A stretch of 64,000 bases of DNA, from contig JAQFVV010000003.1 of NCBI GenBank assembly GCA_028023455.1, forward strand, positions 186,001 through 250,000, written 5' to 3'. A program made the position numbers and the translations under genes. Positions within the stretch are counted from its first letter, which is position 1. Every line of letters begins with the position of its first letter. Source of the DNA: Epiperipatus broadwayi (Eukaryota; Onychophora; Udeonychophora; Euonychophora; Peripatidae). Positions 1 to 12,297 of this stretch are shown in pieces. The notes beneath the pieces are model-generated. The model was given only the letters and a program-made list of their open reading frames with translations. It was not told where the DNA came from and searched no databases.

Positions 1-777
1 AATTTAACTTTTAATTAATTATGTTACTTTTTTAAAATAACTAAAAGTTGGAAAGACATTTTCAAAATCAAAAATAATAATCTTTGATTTATCTTAGTTA
101 ACACTTTGTCTGGTTATTATGAGGAAATTGAATGAAAAGAGAAAAACATGTTTCAGAAATATAATTTCTATTTTAAAATAATTATTTTTTTTTAAAAAAA
201 AGTTCATAATTTTAAGAGAAAATTGGAGGGATAAAAATATGTTTTACAATTTGAAAACATTAACAAAATATTTAAAATTATCAGTTCTTACAAAAAAAAA
301 AAAAATTATTACTTTTACATAAGAAAAAAATGTCTTTTTTTACTATTAATAAAAATACAGTGTGTATACAAAAATACCTTTAATCAAGGTTTGATTTTTC
401 TGAGTTCTTTTAAATTATAATTTCCAGTTGAATTTCCTTCTCAAAGGCTTCTATACATAAAAATGATTAATTTGTCTTTTTTCCAATGTGCAGCATTTCT
501 AGGTTAAAAATAGCAAGTTTTATTCATTTTTTTCATTAAAATTTCCAATTGAGACTAACACATACTGAGGATTATGCTCTTGGTTGAAGACAAGGTTACA
601 GATTACTTTAGAGGTTAACTTTTTTTCTCTACATTTTTATTCCAATAAAGGCAGGTTACATGGAGAAAGATGCTGTTGAGCTTTTAGCTAAATTTAGCAC
701 ATGGTTTTTATTGTAGAAACCATTTTTATGAAAAAACTCATAGTATACTATTGAAGATTACATTATAGTATACTAAA
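1..777. other. AT-rich noncoding DNA
   Basis: I see no coding region, RNA gene or recognisable repeat here. The stretch is made of A/T homopolymer runs and short open frames closed by frequent stops on both strands. Confidence 0.6.
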
Positions 778-876
778 AGCTTGATTAAAACTTCTGCTAT
801 TCTTTTTAATAGCTTGGTTAAGATTCCTACTGTACTATATAACAGCATGGAAAAGACTTCTGCTTTTTTTTACCTT
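778..876 (+). repeat. 33-bp minisatellite, three degenerate units
   Basis: Three head-to-tail units of about 33 bp begin at 778, 811 and 844. Each starts AGCTTGGTTAAG or a close variant (AGCTTGATTAAA, AGCATGGAAAAG), followed by a CTTCTGCT or ATTCCTACTGTACT-like core. Because 33 is a multiple of three, one frame stays open and reads as three 11-residue repeats (starting SLIKT, SLVKI and SMEKT). I regard that as a by-product of the period, not as a gene. Confidence 0.65.
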
Positions 877-1384
877 ATTAACTGGATTTATGACTTGACT
901 GTTTTTTCAACAGCTAAGTTAGGGATATCCATTTCTCACCAGAAACTTTGGTCTTCTCACTTATTCACACTCAATTATTTTTTATAGAACAATTTTGCCT
1001 ACAAGTCAATCACAATATATCTATCCATAGTAGATTTATAACAGCCAATTTGCTAAATTGTTATAAATACAATTTTTCATCTATTTCTCTCCTTAAATTT
1101 TGACATTGACAAACAGATCAAGAACTTAAAGTAACATCACAAAATTATTAACATTACTTTCTAATTAAAAACAAATTTCTTGCAAAAAAAGATGAACAAG
1201 ATAATCAGTTAATTACACTGATTTGATATTTTTGTAATGGTAAGAGATGAAGAGAAAAAAAACAACTCCAATTACAAATAAAATTTACCAAAGTGTTAAA
1301 CTCCTTTTTTGTGTTTTTTCTTTTAATTAATATTCTTAAACATAAAATTTAAAACATAAAAGGTTAAAATTAAATATTAACAGT
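877..1384. other. AT-rich noncoding DNA
   Basis: No supported gene. The segment around 1003-1030 (ACAAGTCAATCACAATATAT) resembles one at 25480-25505 (GCAAGTCAATCGCAATATAT). This suggests a short dispersed repeat. Confidence 0.5.
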
Positions 1385-1460
1385 TATATATATAAAGAGC
1401 TCACAAATAAGCTCTTAACAAAGCTTGTTAAGAGTTTATTTGTGAGCTCTCTATATATAA
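1385..1460. repeat. Near-perfect palindrome centred on AAGCTT
   Basis: Left arm about 1385-1422 and right arm about 1425-1460 are reverse complements with a few mismatches. Each arm runs from a TATATATA end through AGAGCTCACAAATAA to CTCTTAACA. The core AGCTCTTAACAAGCTT recurs at 35555, 35925 and (inverted) near 36255, so this is probably a short relative or remnant of the fold-back element at 35.5-36.3 kb. A transcript of it would form one long hairpin. Confidence 0.8.
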
Positions 1461-1464
1461 CACT

Positions 1465-1526
1465 TGTAATACAATCTTGTTATATTAGATCATGTGACAT
1501 ATGACTTGATTTCTTTGTAATATTAA
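1465..1526 (+). repeat. Dispersed 60-bp module (GTCATGTGACATATGAC type)
   Basis: The stretch running from TTGTAATACAATCTTG to ATGACTTGATTTCTTT is related to 36297-36345 (+) and, inverted, to 35848-35906. A shorter inverted match (GGAAATCAAGTTATATATCA) is at 38850. In three of these places it borders a fold-back structure, so it is likely a terminal or subterminal part of that repeat family. Confidence 0.6.
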
Positions 1527-4097
1527 ACAATTTCCTAAAAAGAGGAAGTTTTTTTTTTCTTGGTATATTTTTTTTGTAAAAAAAATAAAAGCAACTGGTG
1601 ATTAAATAAAATAATTAAAGAGAGAGACCAAAAGATATTATTTACATGATTTTATACCTTTCTCTCTCTTCTACCAATATTTACAATTTGCAATACATAT
1701 TAAAATAAGCATATTACAATTAAAAAAAAGTTTTAAAATTATTTTTAAAAAAAAATTGTCTAGAGGGTTACTATTATTATGTGGGAAGGAAGATAAAATA
1801 TTTAGCTAACTTCAGATCCATTATTATAATAAAAAATATGCATGGGAAAATTAAATATTATTTGCCCACTTAATTAAATAACCCTAAACTAAATTCAAGG
1901 AACATACTGCCAATTATCTAAATATTTTTACTGCAGCTATGTAGCCAACTGGTTACAATATATATATTAATAAAAAATGAGATTACTTATAATGGGGTTC
2001 TTTGTACCTCTCTATTTTTTGTATGTTTAGACAAAGATTTCCAATTCTTTTATTTTGTGTATCTAGTGACATTCCATTTTTATAAATTGTAGAATTCCTA
2101 TTAATAAAATTTTTTAATGAATGCAAATATTTTTATATGTTATAACTAAATACAAAAATAATGGGATTAAACATTAATAAAATAATAATAAGAATAAACA
2201 ATACATGTAAGTTTACATTCAAAACTCAACAGATAGAATGAATACAAGTAAATACATCACTAATTATATATTAAAATCTATACTATATTAAAATTTTAAT
2301 GCAAACAATGTGATAGTTTCAATACATTATGTTCGACTAAAGATTTATTAGTAGTGTTATAATGTCTTTTACTAACGAATGCTTTTTGCAATTTGGTATT
2401 ATACACCTTATAAATTGGAATTTTAAGACTAAAAGAAGAAATAAACATTCACTTTACAGACCACATTCAAGAAGTTATTTGTGACATATATAAATCTAGA
2501 AAGAAATATTCAAGAATATTCTTATTTGTAATAAATATTAAATTATTCAATATCATCTATATGGATGACATCATAGTTTTTTACACATGAAAAAACAAAA
2601 TCCACTTCCACTAGACATTTTTAAAAAATATACAAATAAATACAAACTCCATTTCAATATAAAAAATCTTGTGTATAAGTTAGCAAAGACACGGAAGCAA
2701 CAGAGTCAATGTTTTTAAAATAAACACTTCAAATTCTGTGGTTTATTATATTCTAGTTCTTCACCAATGACAGAAAGCTTATAAAAAAGTAAAGCTGAAA
2801 GCAAATCAATTAGTTTCATCTTTTGAAAAAATCATATCTGCCAATATATTCAAAAATAACTTTTTTCAGTCAATTAATCATTATAAGAATAACATACACA
2901 AAGCCATAGTTAAATTCACAAAGCAGTTTATTTCCAATGTACGCACAATTTTCAAAAAACTCTTATAGACAAAAAACAATAGACATCTAAGTACAACAAA
3001 TTCACTTCTCATCAGTTGAAAGTGATCTGCCATTACTCTCATTATAATTATTCCAGGTACAGAATCTCTAGCAGCCACATATTTATCAACCCAAATCACT
3101 CTATAAGTACGCCTAATGGATTCACTACTTCCATTAATAAAGATATGGTATAATTTATGACTCACTTAAAGACATGATAATATAAAATTAATTATGCCAT
3201 AACAAAGATCAGCTACTGGAAGACATATAGACTAATTGAACCCAAAACTTTATGTAACTTCCAACAATCCTTTCTAGATATAAATAATAAGCAACAGATT
3301 AAGAAATTCTGACACTGGTAATTAGAACCCAAATTTTAATTTCTTACTCAAATTCAACCTCTGTGCATTATCCACACCACAATTTTTGAAATATAGAAGA
3401 AAATATTGATGATTCATTTTCACTGTTTCAGAGAGAAAAAGAAATGAAGTATTATTTTCTCCAAGAATGTTTTGATCTCAAAAACTCAGGATTAAAATTG
3501 GCAGCATCATTTAGAAAAACAGATATAACTATTCCAAATCATCTAAAAAGCTTTACAGAAGGTTTTTTTCCCAGCATATAAACCTATATGCACTGTGGTC
3601 TATAAGGTGCATTTTTGTCTACAATCACAAGTCTATATAGCACCCAAAATCAGTAATAAACAAATTGGAGCAACTAAGAAACAGAGATGAGAAGTTTGCA
3701 CCACCAAATATTTTAACTGACACCTGGGCACACATGAAACAAAGATTCACCTTACAGAATATTACAATCAACTGATAAGCCAATACATAGTTAGAAATAA
3801 ACTAATAAACAACTAAACTTCTTTTTTTAGAAAATGTAGTTTTAAACAAAGTATCCAGATAGAAATTAACATTGTAAAATGCATGTTAGGGATTATTCAC
3901 AAAGTGAAGATTTACAACAACATAATCAATATGTAATAACATGCAAAACCTGTAGCTTTTCTTTTTCTTCACACTACCCTATATTTGTGAGATTTGAGAG
4001 AATATAACATAGATTTTGAATGAAGCTCTTGAAACTAATATTGTAGATGGAAGATAAAGTTTGTAGTAATAGAAATGCATCAAGAAAAGATTTTTAT
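1527..4097. other. AT-rich noncoding DNA, no supported gene
   Basis: The longest open frame (2881-3165, minus) would encode 94 residues. It has no recognisable domain and ordinary AT-rich composition. The sequence at 3590-3740 is somewhat richer in G+C but shows no exon signature I can defend. Confidence 0.5.
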
Positions 4098-4190
4098 ATT
4101 TATCACATGATCAGCATTTCTTATGTTTACTCAAACTGTTAAAATAGACAAAACTCTCCATAGTAGTCTGTGCAAACCAGAGTAATCAAT
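4098..4190 (+). repeat. Direct repeat copy 1 (ACTCTCCATA type)
   Basis: This copy runs from ATCACATGATCAGCATTTCT through TTATGTTTACTCAAACTGTT to AAAACTCTCCATAGTAGT. It matches 4545-4625 over about 80 bp with scattered substitutions. A shorter match, ACGATCACCACCTCTTATG, is at 60475. The pair is about 450 bp apart and brackets a locally G+C-richer segment. Confidence 0.6.
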
Positions 4191-4230
4191 GGATGCAAGA
4201 AGGTTTCTGTATAAAATCCCTATTTAATGC

Positions 4231-4317
4231 CTATTCATCTAGTATCCCCAGACTAGTCTCTAGCTTGTGGATTTCATCGGTGAGGAGCTTTGGATCTGAG
4301 AGCATTGCATCTAGATC
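4231..4317 (-). other. Possible coding remnant or terminal exon (28 codons)
   Basis: On the minus strand an open frame from 4317 to a TAG stop at 4231-4233 has conspicuously protein-like, charge-balanced codons, ending LLTDEIHKLETSLGILDE. It stands in a patch richer in G+C than its surroundings. It is closed upstream by an in-frame TAA (4318-4320), and CCTAAG just before could be read as a weak splice acceptor, but there is no good polypyrimidine tract. I do not recognise the family. It lies between two direct repeats, so it may belong to a transposon and not to a host gene. Low confidence. Confidence 0.2.
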
Positions 4318-4544
4318 TTAGGATCTAATGCAACCATCCAGCAGCCATCTTTTATCTCTACTTAACTACAAAACTATGAGTCTAAAATTGAAAACATAAT
4401 AATATTTTCAATCCAAGATTATTAGGTTATAGAGTCATATAGGTTTGAACTAGTTCAGTACCCATATATTTTGGTGTTTTTGATTCTTTAATAATCATAG
4501 CCACAACTAGCCTATTAGGCAGAATTGGTATTAAACCACTAAAC

Positions 4545-4625
4545 ATCACATGATCACCACTTCTTATGTTTGCTCAAGCTCTTAAAACAGGCAAAACTCT
4601 CCATACAGTAGTACTACACAGTGCA
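4545..4625 (+). repeat. Direct repeat copy 2 (ACTCTCCATA type)
   Basis: Second copy of the 4098-4190 repeat, carrying ATCACATGATCACCACTTCT, then CTCTTAAAACAGGCAAAACT and CTCCATACAGTAGTAC. Same orientation as the first copy. Confidence 0.6.
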
Positions 4626-4739
4626 CATGAAGCGATCATCGATTAGTAAGATGTAAGATAAGTTTTAATGTGAAATTAGAGATACAAAATTATTTAAAAA
4701 AACAATATTTATAATTGATATTCCTAATCTTCAGAAATA

Positions 4740-6005
4740 TTCTAATTAATTTAAATTAGAACTTTCAAATCGTTTTCAAGTATTAGTAGATTTTGAACAT
4801 GATTCCGATTTGAATGAACTTAATAGGAAAATAATGGTTACATTTTTTAAAAATTGCAACAAAGATGGCTGGTAGAAAAATAAGCAATTGACCAATAACA
4901 TTTTTACTGAGACTAGAGAATTTATGAAGAAAAGAAGGAATATGAAAATATGTAAAAATGATGCACTAAGAAGAATTGAATATCTTAAATTTTGTAAAAT
5001 GGTGCAAAAAAAAAGTATAATTGTTAACTAGCAAAAAAAGCTGTAGAAGAGAATAAAAAATTCAAGAATGTAAAACAACATTTTAGAATTGGTAAGAAAC
5101 TTATATCTGCAATAAGAAAAAAATGGAACTATTACTAAAAAGAGAGATGACATCATAAATGGGTAGAAGACTTCTAACAAGAATTATATACTATTAAAGA
5201 ACAAGTACCTTCTACATCTATTATATCTGCTAAATTGCCCAAGATTTTAAATGAAGAAGTGAGACATGCCATTAAATTTATGAAGAAGAGAAAAGTTCCA
5301 GGTAATGATGAAATTATACTAAATATATTAAAAGAAGCAGGTGAAGAAATGGAAATTTTTTTTGCAATGTTTTATACAAATATCTGAATGATAAAGATGT
5401 ACAAGATAATTCAAAGAATATAGTATTAATATTAATATTTTAAAAGTGTGATAAAAAAGATATGAAAAATTATAGACCTATCAGCTTTTTATCAGTTTTA
5501 TATAAATATTTTATCATGATAATTACAATTTGTCTACAGAGATTATGGATTTCAACCAACCAAAAGACCAAGCTGGATTTAAAAGTGAATTTAGTACAGC
5601 AGATCATATTCAGGTATTGAGAGAAGTTATAGAAAAAAAAACCAATAATATGAGCTGCCATTATGTTTTGGACTTATAGATTATAAAAAGGCATTTGATT
5701 CTATAAGCATTTTCCGAGTGGTTAAAGCATTGTATCATCAAAATATAGACCCATGATATTGTCATATTCTGAAAAATATTTATAAAAATGCAACAGCAAC
5801 AATTAGATTACATAATTACATTAGGAAGATTAACATTGAGAAGGGTATAAGACAGGATAACTGCATGTCTCCAAAACTGTTCACAGCAGTGCTGCTAGAA
5901 GTACTTTGTAGATTAAAATGGGAAGTTAAAGAAGCAAAAGTAAATGGAGATTATTTAAATCATTTGAGTATGCAGATGGTGTAGTTTTTTTTTTGTAAAT
6001 AATGC
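4740..6005 (+). mobile_element. Decayed RTE-like LINE, reverse transcriptase region
   Basis: Translating across several frameshifts and stops gives an ordered series of reverse-transcriptase segments of the endonuclease/RT type found in RTE-like non-LTR retrotransposons. They are EEVRHAIKFMKKRKVPGNDE (from about 5250), NYRPISFLSVLYK (about 5467), QAGFKSEFSTADHIQVLREV (about 5568), DYKKAFDSI (motif A, 5679), NIYKNATATIRLHNY (about 5785), KGIRQD and a motif-C equivalent at about 5965. Motif C reads YADG where active enzymes have F/YADD, so one catalytic aspartate is lost. Upstream (4760-5140) are connector-region residues such as ELSNRFQVL and REFMKKRRNMKICKND. The endonuclease domain and the 3' end are missing. 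This is an inactive fossil. The clade is inferred from motif style, not from a tree. Confidence 0.85.
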
Positions 6006-6890
6006 TTTATAGCTTTTACAATCACTCACCAGATGAATGTAGACTAAATTAAAAGCTTTGCCTTCCAGTTTATAATAAATAGATACCAATTTACTGATCA
6101 GTATAAGATATCTGACTCGGCTGACTATCAGCTAATTATCTGAAGGAAAAAAAATAAAACTATTTCTAACTTGAATAAATTTCCAAAATTGACTTAGTTT
6201 AGATTTGATTTCAAAATTCAAAAACAAATATATCTATTTATTATAAAAATAATATTTTTAAATTTGCTATTTAGTCAAAGGAATAACCCACTATGAATTA
6301 TCTCACGACTCTTTTTTTATATACATAAAATGATTAACTCAGTTATATTTATGAAAAGAACTTGATTCTGACAATCAATTTATTAAAATAGATCAAGTAA
6401 ATCACAGACCCAATATCTATGGACATGTGTCATCTAACACACCAATGAGCAAAGTGCCACCATATTACAAATGTGTTTTTGTTTAATGAGAATATTAATG
6501 ATTTTTCTAATACCGAATATCTAGGAAAAATATTTAACAAATATTAAAAGCTAGAAATCCAACTAACATTGGATTAAATATTGATATTCCCAAAGGTTGG
6601 TTACTTGAAAAAAGATTCTAAGTCCTAAATATACAAATAAACCTTTTCAAAGAAAAAAATATTTAATCATATTTGTGAAAACCACTAGTAGTTTAATTTT
6701 ACCGACGATATTTTATATACAGACAAAAAAAAAATAGATTTGTATTTCATTTATAAGCGTTTTTATCTACAATAATCTTGTTTTCTTCGTCTTTGTTATA
6801 AAAATAATGCAAATTAAATTTTTTATAATAATAATTTGCCAGCATTTTTGCTTTCAAAAAATATATTTTATTCAATTATAGAGTAAGGTA
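6006..6890. other. AT-rich noncoding DNA
   Basis: No gene supported. 6065-6130 (ACTGATCAGTATAAGATATC and following) is loosely like 14805-14835 (ACTGACTAGTATAAGATGGC), possibly a short old dispersed repeat. Confidence 0.45.
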
Positions 6891-7080
6891 CATAATTGTG
6901 TATACAGGTAATAGTTAGAGCTGCTGGTAACAAGCATTGTTTGCAATGGGTTTACAGGAATAGTTCAAATAGGATGGTTAGGATGTAGGTCATACCATCC
7001 CTGTCATCAGAGCAATAGGGGGAGAATCTGTCCTGACAAGGTCAGAGGCATCGTCCATAGAATGAAACGGAATGTCTTGA
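6891..7080. other. G+C-richer fragment of unknown origin
   Basis: This stretch contrasts with its surroundings by base composition (GTCCTGACAAGGTCAGAGGC, ATCGTCCATAGAATGAAACG). Neither strand gives a recognisable protein, and no tRNA or promoter structure is evident. An old transposon fragment is the likeliest reading, but it is unproven. Confidence 0.3.
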
Positions 7081-7435
7081 GAACTTAAATTTTTAGTTGA
7101 TAGATATTAGTGCTTTAATTGAAAAATTGATATAGTTAGTTTATTATATTGACTAGTTTAGCTTTTGGCTTCTGATATTTTCTATTTTGAAAAATTACTA
7201 TTTAAGTTTTAAATAATATTAATGGGGTAGTATAATGCTTTTGTAATGAGTTGGAATTATAAAAAGGTAGAATATTGTATATTTGTTTTGTATTATCTTT
7301 CTGTATGAAAAGTTTGGTTTTACGACAACCCTATTGGCAGTGGATTTGATGAGAAGTTTGGTTTGGTAAAGTTTAGCTAGTAATTTAATTGTGAATTAAT
7401 GGACTTAATTTACTATTAGTTTAGCTTTTGGTGTT

Positions 7436-7438
<3 letters not shown>

Positions 7439-7515
<77 letters not shown>
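7439..7515. repeat. (TA)n microsatellite
   Basis: An uninterrupted TA dinucleotide run of about 77 bp. The isoleucine/tyrosine open frame through it is an artefact of the repeat. Confidence 0.97.
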
Positions 7516-7524
<9 letters not shown>

Positions 7525-10500
7525 TGTAACCAAACAAAGACACTTTGGCTAGTAATCAAAGGTTACATGAATAGGCATAATATAACATGGATTTTTAAAA
7601 CACCAGAATATGAGTCCTCTTGTAAATGTACAAGATGCTTGTGTAATTCAAAATATTTTATCTTAATTTTTAAAATATCTTTATATAAAATATAGCTTCA
7701 TTTACAAGTTTAAAATATCTTGACCTCAGGATTCAAATTTAGGATAAAATGCATTTGGAACAAATGTTAATAGTAATATTTTAACTTCTTCACAAAAATA
7801 TAATAGTTATTATATTTAAGCTAGACACAAAACATTTGACACTTCACTTAGTTTATTTTGGAATCTTAATACTTTTAAAAAAGTAGAAATTAAATTACAT
7901 AATAACAGAGTACTCAAATACTCAAGTAAGATATAATTGATAACTTGAAAAACATTTCTACTTTACAATTATTTAAATATAATTATTTCACTTACTGACC
8001 ATAAAATACAGAAATCTTATATTTTCTGATACAAATTTGAATAAGCAATATTAAAATAATCCAAAATGTGGTATGAGTATCTTTTATGCTGCCAACTGCG
8101 TAATAAGTGCATTTGAAATGAACTGAAGAATATATATTTATCTTCAAAGAAAATAATTATTAAGCAAAATGAATGTATAAACACTTTGTGACCATTGAAA
8201 TACAAACTTTATTAAAGTAGATTTTCTGATAAATAGATATGCTAATGTAATGATGTCATAATGACAACATAAAAAAATGTATTTAATTAATAATACAAAT
8301 ATTTATTTACAATAATAATTATTATTTATTTTAATATACTATAATATATTTACAAATATTAACAACTTTATAGACAGATGTATCTTTCTTAAAAGCATTT
8401 CTACAATTTTATTATATAAGCTATATTCACTGCCCAATAATTCTTTTATTCATCAAATATGATCTTTATTTACAACCAGTACCCATAAAGTAGAACAAGA
8501 TATTTCCATGCCTTTTTTCAGGCTACTAGGAGATATTATCCATTTTATATAATCAAAAACAGTATAAAAAATCAGTGTGGAAATACTTAATGAATATTAA
8601 CATGATAGCAACAAATATTGTGCAATATGAGATGCTTATAACATTAACAATACTTACTTTGGGGTAAGGAAATAGCTAGGCTCAACACTGATAATATACT
8701 TTAAGTTAAAAAAATTATAGTGGAGCTAATAATAAGTTGTCAAGATGAACATACCTGTGAATATACACTGAAATATACACTAATATTGAAATTCTAGGAA
8801 TAGTGGATGAGGAAATACAAACCAGAAAATATACAAATGAGGATACAGTACTATTTGAAGATAATGCTGATGAATGAATGAGCTACACTCTCTTTCATAG
8901 AACAGTTAAATACATATAAAAGTACAATAATATCCACATAAAACTGTCTCAAAAATGATATTACTAATAATAAAAGACATAGAGCTGCTGCTAATAATAA
9001 TAATGACAACAAAGATGATAACAACAACAACAATAATAATAAACATATAAATAATTATCCATCTCACATGCACATACAAATGGCATATAATTCATTCACT
9101 CAGTTTAAGATTATATGTATTCCAATAACATTATTATTGCATGATGACGATAACACATTACTTATAAACTATTTAAAATTATCTCACACACATACTGATA
9201 TTTATGAAATATAGTGGTTGAAAAAAAGATGTTAAATGTAGTTTTGAAGTTTTCTTATGAGCAAGACAATTGATCTTATTATTTTGTAGTAGTAATACTT
9301 ATAGTTTAATATTATTTGTATCATTATCTATATCACTTGTTATTATAAGTAATATAAGTAGTTCTCTATTCCCAAACTTATAAGTAGTATTTAAAATTTC
9401 TAAAATCATTTATCATTCTAATCAGAACAATACAATTGTTTCAACTCAATTTAAATACAGATCTATTATCCTTTACAACTATCTGAAGTGATAAAATTAA
9501 TTTTGATATTTAAAAATATGGTTAAGCATCAAACTTTAGTAGTTTTACTATCTTTTATCTGATTTAGTAGAGGTAAAACAATATTTTTGAAAAAAGCTTT
9601 AAATTTAGCTCCTATTCTTACAAAAAAACTCTGCTAATTTATGAATTTTATATATGATAACTGCCAGTGTTGATAATAATATCTGTTTTTTAAGGTAAAC
9701 ATCTCAATGTTTTACTACAAACAATATTTGTTTTTCCTGAGTTTTATTTCAATTAATTGATTATCTAAAGATAATATTCCATAATTATATTATTATTAGA
9801 TGATATCAAAATAATGATATTATATAAATTACATTTTTACATATAACTATAATCAATTTGCTCAATAATACATTTAATATTAGTAATCATCAATTACATT
9901 ATTTTTCAATTTCTTTCTTTGAGCCTATTCAAACATTATATAGTTTTTTTTAAGTAAATCAAATCTTCTCACATTAAAATAATTTCAGTTAGATTATTTA
10001 TATATCAAGAGAAAGTTTATTTCCAGTTAAATCAAAAACTTGTTTGTTTTATTTTTGCTTTGCTGTTAATTTTATTTTCAAAATGTTTCACTAGAAAGTA
10101 TTACAATTTTAAAGTATTAATATCTTTTGTGCTCTTTTTCTTCAGAATTTAACATTCACATCTCTAAAATAATAAAAACTCCTTGCTTTTTTTGTTTTGA
10201 ACATCAGAAATCATTATGTCCACAATGATTGTTTTTAAAACTAACTCTTTTTTATTTTTATAAGGATTAATTATATGGATTTGTATCTATTCAATATTAA
10301 AAGGTTAAATGTGTTCAAATTGTCATGATTTTTTTAAAAGTGTATTTTTTTTTTTACACTTTGAGTCATGACTTGTAAACTTACTATAAAATTAATATGT
10401 GCGCTTGCTTCCAGCAATTTATTTAATAAAATTAAATAAACTATGTTAGAATAAATTTTATAGATTGTATAGTTTACAGCACTTGAATTTGATTTTGTGC

Positions 10501-11209
10501 AAGTGTTTTAAATATAACTACAAATATTCATTCAATGTTCAACTCACAGTTTTTTAATATAATAAAATGGGAGATTTAAAAGCTCTGAACTAATTATTTG
10601 TTAAGTAAAGGGAGTAAAATCTCAGTATTTAAGCATTCAAGCATCACATAACTTTCTGAGAAACTTAAGATAACAAGGAAATAAGGCAATATATTCAAAC
10701 AGTAGTATCAATAATAGCTACCATTGTTTACTAGCTAATTAAAACAATTTATTATATTGCAAAGTAGAAAAAGATATAAAATAAAAATGTTTGGGTACTC
10801 TTTTCTCTGCTGTATTTATATTTTAATAAAAACATATTACCCAATAACCATTCAATAGTTTTTAAATTAATTTATTATATATGTTTGTGTAGACTAATGC
10901 AGTTGTAGGCAAAACTTTATATCATTATCACTGTTTTGTTTTTTTCATGTGAAGCATACAATGAGATCAATTTTCTCCTATGCATCTCAACTTTTTGCTA
11001 TCCATTTAATCATTCCACACTTTTCCAAATTTCTCCACACGATTATATTGCAGGATCTTGAGGTAACTGCAAGGTCAAAATGCAGTATTATTAAATCATT
11101 AATTTAAAATAAAATATTTAAAATATTGAATGAAAGTAAATATATTTAAGTCCTGCTGATAAAAATTGCCTTTATGTTTGAATATACAATTATATTTTTT
11201 ACATTTAGC
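7516..11209. other. AT-rich noncoding DNA, no supported gene
   Basis: Nothing coding is visible. 8990-9045 is an imprecise AAT/AAC trinucleotide stretch, which explains the leucine-rich minus-strand open frame at 8851-9033. The rest is low-complexity AT sequence with polypurine and polypyrimidine runs. Confidence 0.5.
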
Positions 11210-11990
11210 ATATTTAACCGAGTAGATTTGACAACTCTCTAAATCGGCTACTTTTTATCTCACGTATACATATTATACGTCATTCGAAAGAAAATCAAAA
11301 GTTCTGTAAGATGGTGCCCTCTTCAGAATTATTTTACAAGTAAAAAATCAATAAAAATGACCATATATGTCAAACCAAACCAAAGCACCGCCTCCTCACC
11401 ACCTTTTCTTGAATCTTATTGGCTGTACAACTTCTGTCAAAAGGGAAATGGCTGTCAAAAAGTAAAAAGTTATTGCTCGGCTTGATTTTTATTACGAAAA
11501 TGATAAACGAATGTTTACAATATTTTAAACAATATTTGAATTGAATTACAAATTATTGTTGATAAAATAATAACTAAAAATCAAATTATTTTAGAAAAAT
11601 AGTTAAGATATTACCAAGAATTATTTATTTATTGCTACATATTTATCATAATGTTAAAGTGAAAAAAAAAAAAGATTGCTGTCGCAATCTTTTTTGGTTG
11701 GTTGAATAGCGGTTACTTTTATCTCACCGCAATTGAATATTTTTTAAATTATAAATCAAATTTTATTTTTGAAAAGACTTTCGTTTACTTTCGTAATCTC
11801 ACAATTTAGTAATATACTTTTTACAAACGAAACTAATGTATTTATATTATTAAAAGTGAATCTATTTAACAATAGATTTTGTTAAAGTTGTGAGTTGGCC
11901 AATTAAAAGTTTTGATTTTTAACTCATTTGGCCAATTAAATAATAATCGTTGAAAGGGTTAAAAGAGAATGTGATGAAAGAAAATAATTA
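11210..11990. other. Compositionally distinct block with hairpin
   Basis: Within AT-rich DNA this block carries CpG-containing motifs and a short G+C-rich stretch at 11383-11410 (CAAAGCACCGCCTCCTCACC). The motif GGYTACTTTT(T)ATCTCAC occurs at 11246-11263 and again at 11711-11727 in the same orientation. A hairpin lies between them at 11668-11695. An inverted CCAAT box (ATTGG) is at about 11419. It could be a small unclassified transposon or a distal regulatory segment. No protein is visible. Confidence 0.3.
11668..11695. repeat. 12-bp stem hairpin with TGTC loop
   Basis: AAAAAAGATTGC at 11668-11679 and GCAATCTTTTTT at 11684-11695 are exact reverse complements separated by TGTC. It resembles a hairpin followed by a T run, but no associated gene supports calling it a terminator. 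Confidence 0.8.
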
Positions 11991-12117
11991 AAAATGGCAA
12001 TTTTTATTTTTTTAAAAATAAGTTATTGCAAAATAGTATTACCAAAATGACTTTAAACAAAAATCAAAACAAATTATTAATATAAAAATTAAATTACTTA
12101 CTGTACTACTGAATATA

Positions 12118-12290
12118 TATATATGTGTGTATGTGTGCTAAGTTTTCCACCCAAAGAAAAGTTGGGTGCTGTTCTAGTAGGTACTTTAAGACACGTTTTG
12201 ATACTATGGGAACTTACAGATAAATCTCAAAAAGTGTCCTAGGGCACTTACTAAAACAGCACTACCAAATTGATTTACAAATTATTATTT
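12118..12290. repeat. Hairpin-forming repeat
   Basis: Arms at about 12164-12196 (GGTGCTGTTCTAGTAGGTAC and onward) and 12233-12262 (CTTACTAAAACAGCAC at the end) are reverse complements with a few mismatches, around a loop of some 36 bp. The 5' side abuts a short (TA)n(TG)n tract at 12113-12138. It is probably part of, or inserted beside, the fold-back family described next. Confidence 0.65.
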
Positions 12291-12297
12291 GAAAGTA

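Noticed and set aside
2881-3165. 94-codon minus-strand frame
   Set aside because: No recognisable domain, AT-driven residue composition and no splice or promoter context.
7435-7695. 86-codon open frame starting with alternating Ile-Tyr
   Set aside because: Generated by the (TA)n tract. The remainder has no recognisable motif.
8851-9033. Leucine-rich 60-codon minus-strand frame resembling a signal peptide
   Set aside because: It reads through an imprecise AAT/AAC trinucleotide stretch. The leucines come from repeat units.
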